Source: an uncultured Ruminiclostridium sp.
Lineage (GTDB): Bacteria; Bacillota; Clostridia; Oscillospirales; Ruminococcaceae
Direction of reading: 5' to 3'
NCBI GenBank assembly: GCA_947627695.1
Contig: CANQXF010000005.1
Span: 1-64,000 of the forward strand
Length of the DNA stretch: 64,000 nt
Program-made: the position numbers and the translations under genes
Shown: positions 15,925 through 24,083 of the stretch, piece by piece
Numbering within the stretch: the first letter of the stretch is position 1
Layout: every line of letters starts with the position of its first letter
Notes under the pieces: generated by a model
Told to the model about the DNA's origin: nothing
Database searches by the model: none
The model's input: only the letters and a program-made list of their open reading frames with translations

Positions 15925-18902
15925 TTTTTGAACATTTCCTGCGGGTCGTAGGGCTTTGGCAGAAGGTCCATACAAGGTACTTTGCCCTCTTTGATAAGCT
16001 CCAGCATTATATCCACTATCTTGGGGTCGAACTGGGTGCCTGAGCCTTCTTTAAGCTCGTCTACGATAAGGTCGGTGTCCATATTGCCCTGATAACAGCG
16101 GACGCTTGACATAGCGTCGTAGGAGTCGGCAACACAGATTATCCTTGCGAAATAAGGTATCTCCTCGCCTTTCAGTCCCTCGTTGTAGCCCTTGCCGTCA
16201 TAGCGCTCGTGATGATAGCGGGCGCCGTCGCTGATACCGGGGAGGGAGGTGAAGTCCTTCAATATCTCGCCGCCGAAGGTGGGGTGCTGCATTATCAGCT
16301 TGCGCTCCTCGGGGGTGAGCTTGCCGGGTTTGTTGAGGATATAATCGGGTATTCCTATCTTTCCTATATCGTGGAGCAGGGCGATGTAATAAATGCGCTC
16401 CTGGTCCTCGGGGGACATTTTCAGCTTTTTGGCTATCTCAAGTGTGTAGCGGGCTACTCTTTCAGAGTGGCCTTTTGTGTATTCGTCCTTTGCGTCTATG
16501 GTGTTGGCGAAGGTCCTCATCGCCTGATTGATTATATCACGGTATTCCTGCTGACGGTGCTTAAGGCTCTCGGTCTTTACTCTCAGAATAATCACTACCA
16601 CCGCAAGGACAACAAGCAGGAAAGCGACCGCCATAAGTATCCAGAACCAAGGGCGTTCCCATGCCATATAATTCTTATGGACGGCTATCGATACGGTATT
16701 CAGCACCGTTTCGCCGTCGGGAGCAAGCACTTCCAGGCAGAACTGATAATCCCCGCCTGACAGGTTGGTGTAGCTGGCGCTGAGCTCACGGTCGTTGAGT
16801 GCGGTGTAGGCTTTGTCGTCAAAGCCGAGGAGCTGATACCTTACCGTTACGTCTCTGCCCGAAAATGACAGCGGCGCAAAGTAGAAGGTGAGACGGGTCA
16901 CCTGTCCGTCGATAACTACGCTTGCGGGAGCCTCAAAGGTCTTGTCGTCGGCGGTGACTCTGCTTATTACCGCCGCTATCTTGCTGTCTGTCTGCTGAAG
17001 GTCGGAGGTGTTGAGCAGTGATATGCCGTTGGAGGTGCAAAGGTACATAATGCCGTCCTTCAGGTCGTTCCAGGTGTTGGCGTTCATAGTTCCCGAAAGT
17101 CCGTAGGCAGTTCCCACCACGTTTACGGGAGTGTCCTTTCCCGACATAAGCTGAGCCTTATCCAGAATGTTTATGCCGTTGCTCTGCATAAGCCAAAGCT
17201 GATCGTCAACGATAGCTATATCAAAGATGCTTCCTGCGCTTTTGGGATAGTTGTCAAACATACGGAAATCTGCGCCGTCCCAGTAGTAGAGATTGTTCCC
17301 TGCGCTAATGAACAGGCCGTCGGTGTCGGTGTCCTGTATCATTCTCAGGACAACGCCAGCAGTCAGTCCCTGCTCAAAGCCGTACTGGGTGACAGTTCCG
17401 TCCTTGATGGCGTAAAAGCCCTGTCCGTCGCTCCCTGCGTACAGCGTGCCGTCCCTGCCCTCGCAAAGGCAGAGGATTATGGGATAGGAAAGTCCGTTTT
17501 CCTCAGTGTAGGTCTGAACGACTTTTTTATCCTTTAAAATATTCACGCCGTTCTGGGTGGACGCCGCTATACTGCCGTCGGAAAGCTCAAGTATCATTCT
17601 TATGCGGGTATCGGTCATTCCCTCCTCCTGCTTGAAAGAAGTGAACTCTCCGCTTTTCGGGTCGTAAAGCACAAGACCGTTGTTGTAATATGTTCCTATC
17701 CAGATATTTCCCTTGCTGTCGCAGAGGATATTTCTCACTCTGTCGCCATCAAGGGCATTTGTAAGGTCGTTTGTTACCTTGGAAAAATCCTTGTCGAGAA
17801 TGATAAGTCCCGTATCAGTGCCTATGTAATAGTTTCCGTCGGACGCCGCTTTTACCACGTTTATTGAAGTTTCGGACAAGCCCGCCTTTTCGTTGGGGTC
17901 GTAGTAAAGTCCGTCTATAAGCTGAATTACGCCGTAACTGCTGGAGGCTATCCACACGTTACCCTCGTAATCGAACGCAAGGGCGTTTGCGGCGGAGGTG
18001 TGTTCTGCGGCTATCTCGTGCCAGTCGCCGTCCTCGTCTATGTAGCCCACGCCGTTCAGCGCCGCCGCCCAGATATTGCCGTCAGCGCCCTCGCAGACAG
18101 TGTTGATGGTGGAGATGTTCCCTGTGGCGTATTCTGTGAGGGAGAAAGAATCGTCGGTGTATTCACCGTCCTTTAAATCAAGGCGGTAAATGTATTTATC
18201 GCTGGTGCCTATATAAATATTATGGGAATTATCGGAGCCCATACAGTAAAGGGGAGATTTGGTGAACTTTGAGGAGTCAAATTTGTATATCACCTTTCCG
18301 CCCTTTACGACAGCGGCTATGCCGTCGTCAAGGCAGATCCAGAGAGCGCCGTTTTTGTCGCAGACTATGTTGTACACGGTCATTCCCAGAAGCTCGTCGG
18401 TGACGGGGACAAGACTGCCGTTTTCCACCTTGGCAAGTCCCGAGGTGGTGCCTGCGTAAACGGTGCCGTTGTTGTCCTCCGCAAAGGTGCGCACGGACAA
18501 AAACTGCGTTCTGTCGGCGTGGGAAAGCAGTGTGAACTCGTTATTCTCAAAAAGATATACCCCAAGGTCGTTGGTCCCTACCCAGAGCCTTCCGCTGCCG
18601 TCCTCGTACAAGGCGCGAATGCTGGAGGACTCTATGCCACCCCAGTCGGAATAGTTTCTGAAAGTGGTGCCGTCGTAGCGGATAAGTCCGCCGTAGCTGC
18701 CTATCCACATATAGCCGTCGGAGGTCTGCAATACCGTGTTGGCTTCGCCTGTGGGGAGGCCGTTTGTTTCGTTGTATTCCCGTACTATGCGGTTTTGCAG
18801 GGTCGGCTCCTCGTACGCCTCCACGGAAACGGAAAATGCGGCAAACGTGAAAATAAGCGCCGTGGTCAACAGCAGAGCTGAGATTTTCTTTGATCTGTTC
18901 AT
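15921..18902 (-). CDS. Two-component-type propeller receptor with HD-GYP output
   Basis: 993 residues from the ATG at 18902, which starts a signal peptide (MNRSKKISALLLTTALIFTF). The in-frame ATG at 18980 lies only about 9 bases after the predicted transcription start. Fourteen or so 'DxxGxxWIGT' Reg_prop repeats form two extracellular beta-propellers (about 35-640). A Y_Y_Y domain (about 680-745), one membrane helix ('FWILMAVAFLLVVLAVVVIIL') and a cytoplasmic HD-GYP domain follow. The HD part ('LLHDIGKIG') is intact, but the GYP motif reads HHERYDGKGYN, with Asn for Pro. HD-GYP enzymes hydrolyse cyclic di-GMP; the propellers probably sense extracellular carbohydrate. Confidence 0.9.
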   Translation of the reverse strand: MNRSKKISALLLTTALIFTFAAFSVSVEAYEEPTLQNRIVREYNETNGLPTGEANTVLQTSDGYMWIGSYGGLIRYDGTTFRNYSDWGGIESSSIRALYEDGSGRLWVGTNDLGVYLFENNEFTLLSHADRTQFLSVRTFAEDNNGTVYAGTTSGLAKVENGSLVPVTDELLGMTVYNIVCDKNGALWICLDDGIAAVVKGGKVIYKFDSSKFTKSPLYCMGSDNSHNIYIGTSDKYIYRLDLKDGEYTDDSFSLTEYATGNISTINTVCEGADGNIWAAALNGVGYIDEDGDWHEIAAEHTSAANALAFDYEGNVWIASSSYGVIQLIDGLYYDPNEKAGLSETSINVVKAASDGNYYIGTDTGLIILDKDFSKVTNDLTNALDGDRVRNILCDSKGNIWIGTYYNNGLVLYDPKSGEFTSFKQEEGMTDTRIRMILELSDGSIAASTQNGVNILKDKKVVQTYTEENGLSYPIILCLCEGRDGTLYAGSDGQGFYAIKDGTVTQYGFEQGLTAGVVLRMIQDTDTDGLFISAGNNLYYWDGADFRMFDNYPKSAGSIFDIAIVDDQLWLMQSNGINILDKAQLMSGKDTPVNVVGTAYGLSGTMNANTWNDLKDGIMYLCTSNGISLLNTSDLQQTDSKIAAVISRVTADDKTFEAPASVVIDGQVTRLTFYFAPLSFSGRDVTVRYQLLGFDDKAYTALNDRELSASYTNLSGGDYQFCLEVLAPDGETVLNTVSIAVHKNYMAWERPWFWILMAVAFLLVVLAVVVIILRVKTESLKHRQQEYRDIINQAMRTFANTIDAKDEYTKGHSERVARYTLEIAKKLKMSPEDQERIYYIALLHDIGKIGIPDYILNKPGKLTPEERKLIMQHPTFGGEILKDFTSLPGISDGARYHHERYDGKGYNEGLKGEEIPYFARIICVADSYDAMSSVRCYQGNMDTDLIVDELKEGSGTQFDPKIVDIMLELIKEGKVPCMDLLPKPYDPQEMFKK

Positions 18903-18995
18903 CTGATACGCCGCCTGGACTGTCAGGCGTTTCTCCTTACTTTTGTGGAGTTTACACTCAGTAAATTCTGAACTGTACATAATTATACACTATAA

Positions 18996-19024
18996 ATTAT
19001 ATCAATGAAAACGAATTTTGTCAA
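18996..19024 (-). promoter_or_regulatory. Consensus sigma-A promoter of the HD-GYP receptor
   Basis: On the minus strand TTGACA (19024-19019), exactly 17 bases, TATAAT (19001-18996): a perfect consensus. The start near 18989 leaves a leader of about 85 bases containing AAGGAG and then a CGCCTG/CAGGCG hairpin just before the chosen ATG. Confidence 0.85.
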
Positions 19025-19050
19025 TAGAAAAAAGGGGTGCGGGCAAGCCA

Positions 19051-19084
19051 AAAAATTCCGCGTCCCAATGGACACGGAATTTTT
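19051..19084 (-). terminator. Terminator of the SLC13-like permease gene
   Basis: AAAAATTCCG and GTCC on the left pair with GGAC and CGGAATTTTT on the right around CAAT, with one mismatch. It overlaps the last bases of the permease gene and ends in a T-run on the minus strand. Confidence 0.8.
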
Positions 19085-20204
19085 AAAATCCTAAAAGGGG
19101 CTGGATTATAAAGGCGAAGATAAGCAGTATTATCAGCAATACAAAGTTCACGGCGGAAAAGACCAGCATATAACGCTTGTTATCGGCAGTTTTGCTCCTG
19201 CTGTAAAGCTGATAGGAGATAAGGCTGGCAAGGGACGCGACGGGCGTTCCCAGACCGCCTATGTCAACGCCTAAAAGCAGGGCTTTTGCGTTTTCGGTAA
19301 AGCCTGACAGCATTACTGCGGCAGGGACGTTGCTTATCACCTGGGACAAGAGGGCGGAAACTATCAGCTCCCTGCCCTGCATAATGGCGCTGAAAAAGAG
19401 ACGGATAGGCTCAATGCGGGCGATGTTACCAACGAAAATGAAAAAGCAGACGAAGGTGGCGAGCAAGGCGTAATCCACCTTGAGAAACAGTCTGACGTCG
19501 GCTATAAGGGCGAGGAGCGCAACTATGATAAGACATATCCAACCGGGGATAAGGCGGAGGACGGTGGCAATGCTGACAACGAACATAACGGCGTATATCG
19601 CCGCTTTAACAGGCGGGAGCTTTTCCGTCTGTACAGGCTCGGCTTTGCAGGGAGCAGAGGGGAGCAGAAAGACCAGCAGGGTGAGGAGAATGTAGCTGAA
19701 TATTCCCACAGGGAGCATTACCGTGAAAAATACGGTGATATCAAGGTCGTATTCGGCGTAGATGTAAAGGTTCTGCGGGTTTCCCACGGGGGTCATCATA
19801 CTGCCCAGATTTGCGGCGACGGTCTGTATCACTACTGAGGTGATAAGGCTTTTGCTGTCGTTTATGCGGGAGAACAGCATAAGCGTCAGCGGCACGAAAG
19901 TGATAAGGGCGACGTCGTTGGTAACAAGCATCGAGCTGAAAAAGCAGAGGTTCATCAGCAGAAGTCCCAGCTTTCGCACCGTTCCCGCGCGGTGGAGGAG
20001 CATTGAGGAAATGCGGTCGAAAAGCCCTATCCTGCGAAAACCCGCTACCGCCGTCATAAGGCAGAAAAGCAGGATAAGCACGTCGGTGTTTATGTAGGAG
20101 AGATAGGCGCTGTCGGGCGGGACGGCTATTGCGGACAATAGAGCCGCTAAAAAGGATATGAGAAGAACGAGGTGGCTTCTGCACCAGAAAAGAACGGTCT
20201 TCAT
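19083..20204 (-). CDS. SLC13/ArsB-superfamily anion permease
   Basis: 373 residues and about ten hydrophobic segments. Two hairpin motifs mark the ion-transporter superfamily: 'LVTNDVALITFVPLT' (about 90-105) and 'QVISNVPAAVMLSGFT' (about 295-310), with 'GSMMTPVGNPQNLYIY' between. Members exchange or import citrate, dicarboxylates, sulfate or arsenite with Na+ or H+. At 373 residues it is shorter than ArsB (about 430). The substrate cannot be told from sequence; no arsenic genes are nearby. It has its own promoter and terminator, so it is monocistronic. Confidence 0.82.
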   Translation of the reverse strand: MKTVLFWCRSHLVLLISFLAALLSAIAVPPDSAYLSYINTDVLILLFCLMTAVAGFRRIGLFDRISSMLLHRAGTVRKLGLLLMNLCFFSSMLVTNDVALITFVPLTLMLFSRINDSKSLITSVVIQTVAANLGSMMTPVGNPQNLYIYAEYDLDITVFFTVMLPVGIFSYILLTLLVFLLPSAPCKAEPVQTEKLPPVKAAIYAVMFVVSIATVLRLIPGWICLIIVALLALIADVRLFLKVDYALLATFVCFFIFVGNIARIEPIRLFFSAIMQGRELIVSALLSQVISNVPAAVMLSGFTENAKALLLGVDIGGLGTPVASLASLISYQLYSRSKTADNKRYMLVFSAVNFVLLIILLIFAFIIQPLLGF

Positions 20205-20247
20205 TTTTATGTAAAGGCTCCTTGAGCAGTGAAAATTTTACTTTATG

Positions 20248-20276
20248 ATTATAACGCTTTGTGTGAAATTTTGCAA
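20248..20276 (-). promoter_or_regulatory. Sigma-A promoter of the permease gene
   Basis: On the minus strand TTGCAA (20276-20271), 17-base spacer, TATAAT (20253-20248). AAGGAG follows about 13 bases before the ATG at 20204. The promoter lies just after the stop of the DUF3237 gene. Confidence 0.75.
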
Positions 20277-20284
20277 GGAAAATT

Positions 20285-20665
20285 TCAGGGCGCAAAAATT
20301 GATACGATAACACCGCCGTCAAAGGGGGATATTTCCGCTTTCAGTTTTGCCGCTTCAAATTTGGAAAGGGCTTTGCTGTCGGTGATAAGAGAGGGGGAAA
20401 AGCCGCTTTCAAAATCGCCGTTGTTTTCGATGAAAATGCGGCAGAAAGAGCCGTCTATGTCGGTTCCCTCAAGCATATAGCGGGCGGAAAGAAAGGTTTT
20501 TCCGCCGACGGTCTTCTGAGTATCCACGCCTGTCCCGATGATATTTCCGCTGAAATATTTTCCCGTTGCTTCTCCTGTAAAGGGGAGCAGGCAGACTTCG
20601 GCGGAGGTTCCCTTTACGGAGGCGGGAGCGCCTGTGTGTACTTTTATTTCAAACAGCTTTTCCAT
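20285..20665 (-). CDS. DUF3237 family protein
   Basis: 126 residues. The segment 'FSGNIIGTGVDTQ' followed by 'LSARYMLEGTDIDG' and 'CRIFIENNG' is the DUF3237 (PF11578) signature, a small beta-barrel family of unknown function found in many bacteria and fungi. A GAGGAG site precedes the ATG. It is expressed from its own promoter, divergently from the GH5 gene, and may be co-transcribed with the permease downstream. No catalytic residues can be assigned. Confidence 0.8.
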   Translation of the reverse strand: MEKLFEIKVHTGAPASVKGTSAEVCLLPFTGEATGKYFSGNIIGTGVDTQKTVGGKTFLSARYMLEGTDIDGSFCRIFIENNGDFESGFSPSLITDSKALSKFEAAKLKAEISPFDGGVIVSIFAP

Positions 20666-20699
20666 TTTTTACTCCTCTGTCTTATGATATTGCATAAAT

Positions 20700-20728
20700 A
20701 TTGTAGCATATTTTTGGCTGGCAGGCAA
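20700..20728 (-). promoter_or_regulatory. Sigma-A promoter of the DUF3237 gene
   Basis: On the minus strand TTGCCT (20728-20723), 17-base spacer, TACAAT (20705-20700). It lies 22 bases from the divergent GH5 promoter, so the two share about 75 bases of regulatory DNA. Confidence 0.65.
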
Positions 20729-20749
20729 CAGTTTCGTTTTCGTTCTCTA

Positions 20750-20778
20750 TTGCAAAAAAGCTGGGGATAATGTATAAT
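20750..20778 (+). promoter_or_regulatory. Sigma-A promoter of the GH5 gene
   Basis: TTGCAA (20750-20755), 17-base spacer, TATAAT (20773-20778). Transcription should begin near 20785, 30 bases before the ATG. The same transcript may continue into the aryl-acid operon because no terminator is seen before it. Confidence 0.75.
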
Positions 20779-20815
20779 GTAAAATGTAATATTGTATATT
20801 CAAGGAGAACAGGTC

Positions 20816-21973
20816 ATGCTTAAAAAAATCACAGCGCTGTTCATCAGCGCAGTAATGATGATATCTCTTGCCGCCTGCAATAACGAAAGCGGCGAAGTGC
20901 AGGACAGCGGAGAACAAAGCTCCTCCTCTTCAAGCGGAGAAGTCAGCGGTGGAAATGGCAGCGAAAGCGGCGACAGCCGTGTTTATATCGAGGGGACGGA
21001 TTTTTACGTCGGCGGGAAAAAGATATGGTTCAACGGCGTGAACACGCCCTGGGACAAGTGGAACGATTTCGGCGGCGGCTTTGACTATGATTTCTGGGAC
21101 ACGCATTTTGCCCAGCTTAAAGAGGCAGGGGTAAATGCCACGAGGATATGGATAAACTGCAACGGTCTGGTGGGCGTGCTTATAAACGAGGACGGCTCCT
21201 TCGGCTCGGTGACAGACAAGCATTGGAGCGATCTGGATTCCCTCTTTGAGCTTGCCGAGAAGCATAAAATTTACATAATGGCGACACTGCTCTCCTTTGA
21301 CCATTTCAAGGACTCAAATCAGGGCTATCAGAACTGGAGGAATATGATACAAAGCTCGGACAACATAGACGGCTTTGTGGACGGATACGTTATTCCCTTT
21401 GTGAAAAGATATGACGGCAACGACTATCTGTTCAGCATAGATCTGATGAACGAATCGGACTGGGTGTTTGAAAATCAGGAGTGCGGGCAGATTTCCTGGG
21501 ACAATATCTCAAATTTGTTTGCAAGATGTGCGGCGGGGATACACGAAAACTCGGACGTGCTGGTGACTGCGGGAATGGGTATCGTCAAGTACAACTCAGA
21601 CAGCTATGAGGGAAACAAGGTTTCAGACGAGTATCTGAAAAAGCTGTCGGGAAACGAAAATTCCTATCTGGATTTTTATTCTCCCCACTATTATGACTGG
21701 CAGAAGCAATGGTTCGGTTATCCCTTTGACAAGGCTCCGACGGCGTACAAGCTGGACGGCACTAAGCCTGCCGTTATAGGCGAATGTGTGGCAAGGGACG
21801 ACAAGGATCCCCTTGCGCAAAGGTATGAAAATGCATATGACAACGGTTGGAACGGCGTGTTTGCGTGGACGTCCAACGGGATAGACGGCTGCGGAGGGTT
21901 TGACGACGTGAAGCCTGCCGCACAGCATATGCTGGAAAAAGCAAAGGATATGATATTCCCAAACGGAAATTAA
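20816..21973 (+). CDS. GH5-family glycoside hydrolase, lipoprotein
   Basis: 385 residues from the ATG at 20816 (AAGGAG at 20802). A lipoprotein signal ends at Cys21 in 'SLAAC', followed by a Ser/Gly/Glu-rich linker (about 24-54) and a (beta/alpha)8 domain. GH5 catalytic acids are visible: acid/base Glu213 in 'DLMNESDW' and nucleophile Glu323 in 'AVIGECVA'. GH5 enzymes hydrolyse beta-mannan, cellulose or related glucans; the subfamily is not clear by eye, though a mannanase-like activity is plausible. It is membrane-anchored outside the cell, with no dockerin or CBM. Confidence 0.87.
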   Translation: MLKKITALFISAVMMISLAACNNESGEVQDSGEQSSSSSSGEVSGGNGSESGDSRVYIEGTDFYVGGKKIWFNGVNTPWDKWNDFGGGFDYDFWDTHFAQLKEAGVNATRIWINCNGLVGVLINEDGSFGSVTDKHWSDLDSLFELAEKHKIYIMATLLSFDHFKDSNQGYQNWRNMIQSSDNIDGFVDGYVIPFVKRYDGNDYLFSIDLMNESDWVFENQECGQISWDNISNLFARCAAGIHENSDVLVTAGMGIVKYNSDSYEGNKVSDEYLKKLSGNENSYLDFYSPHYYDWQKQWFGYPFDKAPTAYKLDGTKPAVIGECVARDDKDPLAQRYENAYDNGWNGVFAWTSNGIDGCGGFDDVKPAAQHMLEKAKDMIFPNGN

Positions 21974-21992
21974 ATGAAAGAGAGGTTGTTTT

Positions 21993-22388
21993 ATGCCTAC
22001 GTTGGACGAACTGAGAGAAAGATTTGAAAAGGACCGTTTCGCTATGGTGACGGGAGTCGAGATAAAGGAGGCGGAAGCGGGACGCGCGGTCTGCACGCTG
22101 AAGCTGCGCTCCGATCACCTTAACGCAAACGACACGCCTATGGGCGGAGCGATATTTACGCTGGCGGATTTTGCTTACGCGGTGGCTTCAAACGGCTTTA
22201 CGGAGCATATCATAGTTTCTCAGCACTGCTCAATAACTTTCCTGTCAACGGCAAAGGGAAAAGAGCTTATTGCGGAGGCAAAGTGCGTTAAGGCGGGGAG
22301 AAGCACCTGCCTTTATGAGGTGGAAGTAAAGGACGAGCTGGGAACATTCGTGGCGCACGCCACGGTGAACGGATTTACCGTTAAATAA
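21993..22388 (+). CDS. PaaI-type hotdog thioesterase
   Basis: 131 residues with a single hotdog domain. It should hydrolyse an acyl- or aryl-CoA to the free acid. The family motif normally reads 'HGGxxxxLAD'; here it is 'MGGAIFTLAD', with Met at the His position, which is a known variation in part of the family but may alter activity. First gene of the six-gene aryl-acid run; 19 bases after the GH5 stop and 17 before the ligase. GAGAGG precedes the ATG. Confidence 0.85.
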   Translation: MPTLDELRERFEKDRFAMVTGVEIKEAEAGRAVCTLKLRSDHLNANDTPMGGAIFTLADFAYAVASNGFTEHIIVSQHCSITFLSTAKGKELIAEAKCVKAGRSTCLYEVEVKDELGTFVAHATVNGFTVK

Positions 22389-22405
22389 ACAAAAAGGAGT
22401 TTCAG

Positions 22406-24043
22406 ATGGTCATTACGGAGCTACTGGAGCGCAACGCACGGCTTTACGGTCAGGAAACGGCGCTGGTGGAGCTAAGTCCTACGGAGGAAAGGGACAAGGC
22501 GGTGACCTGGCGGGAGGCGAGCCTTATCGAGAGCGCTCAGCCTGACAGCCCTTACCGCAGGGCGATAAGCTGGAAGGAATTTGACGGACTGGCAAACAAG
22601 TTTGCAAATCTGCTGCTTACAAGAAACGTGAAGAGAGATACCAAGATAGGTATTCTTATGATGAACAGCCTTGAATGGCTGCCCATTTACTTCGGTGTGC
22701 TGAAGGCGGGGTGCGTGGCGGTGCCGCTGAATTTCAGATATTCCAGCGATGAGATAAAATACTGTCTTGAACTGGCGGACGTGGAAGTACTGGTGTTCGG
22801 TCCTCAGTTTGTGGAGAGAATGGACGCTATCGCAGATAAATTGCCTGATGTTAAAATGATGTTCTTTGTGGGGCGGGACAAGCCTGATTACACTGAGGAC
22901 TGCTTTAAGCTGATGGGGTTCTGCTCCTCGGGTCCTCCACCTGTGGCGCTTACCGAAAGCGATAATGCGGCGATATACTTTTCTTCGGGAACAACGGGAT
23001 TCCCCAAGGCTATACTTCACGACCACCTGTCGCTGTACAGCTCCTGCGAAACGGAACAGGCGCACCACGGTCAGACAAGAGAGGACGTGTTCCTTTGTAT
23101 TCCGCCGCTTTATCATACGGGAGCGAAAATGCACTGGTTCGGAAGTCTTATTTCGGGGAGCAAGGCGGTTTTGCTGAGAGGGGTAAAGCCCCAGTGGATA
23201 CTGAGAGCCGTTACCGAGGAAAAATGCACTATCGTGTGGCTGTTAGTGCCCTGGGCGCAGGATCTGCTGGACGCTGTCGACGCGGGAAAGGTGAATTTAA
23301 GCGATTATCTGTTGGATCAGTGGAGGCTTATGCATATAGGCGCACAGCCCGTTCCGCCCAGCCTTATACACCGCTGGATAAAGGTGTTCCCCAATCATCA
23401 GTATGATACGAATTACGGGCTGAGTGAATCTATCGGTCCCGGGTGCGTTCATCTTGGGGTTGAAAATATACATAAGGTGGGCGCTATCGGAAAGGCGGGC
23501 TACCGCTGGGAAACAAGGATAGTGGACGAGCAGGGCAAGGACGTTAAGCAGGGCGAGATAGGCGAGCTTGCTGTAAAAGGGCGGGGCGTTATGCTTTGCT
23601 ACTACAAAAATCCCGAGGCTACCAATGAGATTTTAAAGGACGGCTGGCTGTTCACGGGAGATATGGCGAGAGAGGACGAGGACGGGTTCATTTACCTTGT
23701 GGACAGGAAAAAGGACGTTGTTATTTCGGGAGGAGAGAACCTTTATCCCGTGCAGATAGAGGATTTTCTGAGAAAATACGACAAGATAAAGGACGCCGCA
23801 GTTATTGGTATGCCCGATCAGAGGCTGGGCGAAATTGCCGCCGCGATAATTGAAATAAAAGAGGGCTTTGACTGTACGGAGGAGGAAATAAACGAGTTCT
23901 GCAGCGAGCTGCCGAGATATAAGCGCCCTCGTAAGATAATCTTCGACAAAGTCCCCCGAAACGCTACGGGGAAGATAGAAAAGCCTGCGCTGAGAGAAAA
24001 ATACTGCGGCGGCAGACTGGTTGAGGAAGAAAGCAGGTCATAA
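22406..24043 (+). CDS. AMP-forming acyl/aryl-CoA ligase
   Basis: 545 residues of the ANL superfamily. The core motifs are complete: 'YFSSGTTGFPKAI' (P-loop), 'YGLSES', 'GWLFTGDMA', 'VDRKKDVVISGGENLYP' and the catalytic Lys in 'PRNATGKIEKPAL'. It makes acyl-CoA from an acid, ATP and CoA. Substrate is unknown; its place before iorA and with paaK points to an aryl-carboxylic acid. AAGGAG precedes the ATG. There is an unusual 'VTWREASLIESAQPDSPY' stretch near residues 33-50. Confidence 0.88.
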   Translation: MVITELLERNARLYGQETALVELSPTEERDKAVTWREASLIESAQPDSPYRRAISWKEFDGLANKFANLLLTRNVKRDTKIGILMMNSLEWLPIYFGVLKAGCVAVPLNFRYSSDEIKYCLELADVEVLVFGPQFVERMDAIADKLPDVKMMFFVGRDKPDYTEDCFKLMGFCSSGPPPVALTESDNAAIYFSSGTTGFPKAILHDHLSLYSSCETEQAHHGQTREDVFLCIPPLYHTGAKMHWFGSLISGSKAVLLRGVKPQWILRAVTEEKCTIVWLLVPWAQDLLDAVDAGKVNLSDYLLDQWRLMHIGAQPVPPSLIHRWIKVFPNHQYDTNYGLSESIGPGCVHLGVENIHKVGAIGKAGYRWETRIVDEQGKDVKQGEIGELAVKGRGVMLCYYKNPEATNEILKDGWLFTGDMAREDEDGFIYLVDRKKDVVISGGENLYPVQIEDFLRKYDKIKDAAVIGMPDQRLGEIAAAIIEIKEGFDCTEEEINEFCSELPRYKRPRKIIFDKVPRNATGKIEKPALREKYCGGRLVEEESRS

Positions 24044-24083
24044 GAGCGCAGACAAAAGAAATAAATTTTTCAGGAGTTATGAT

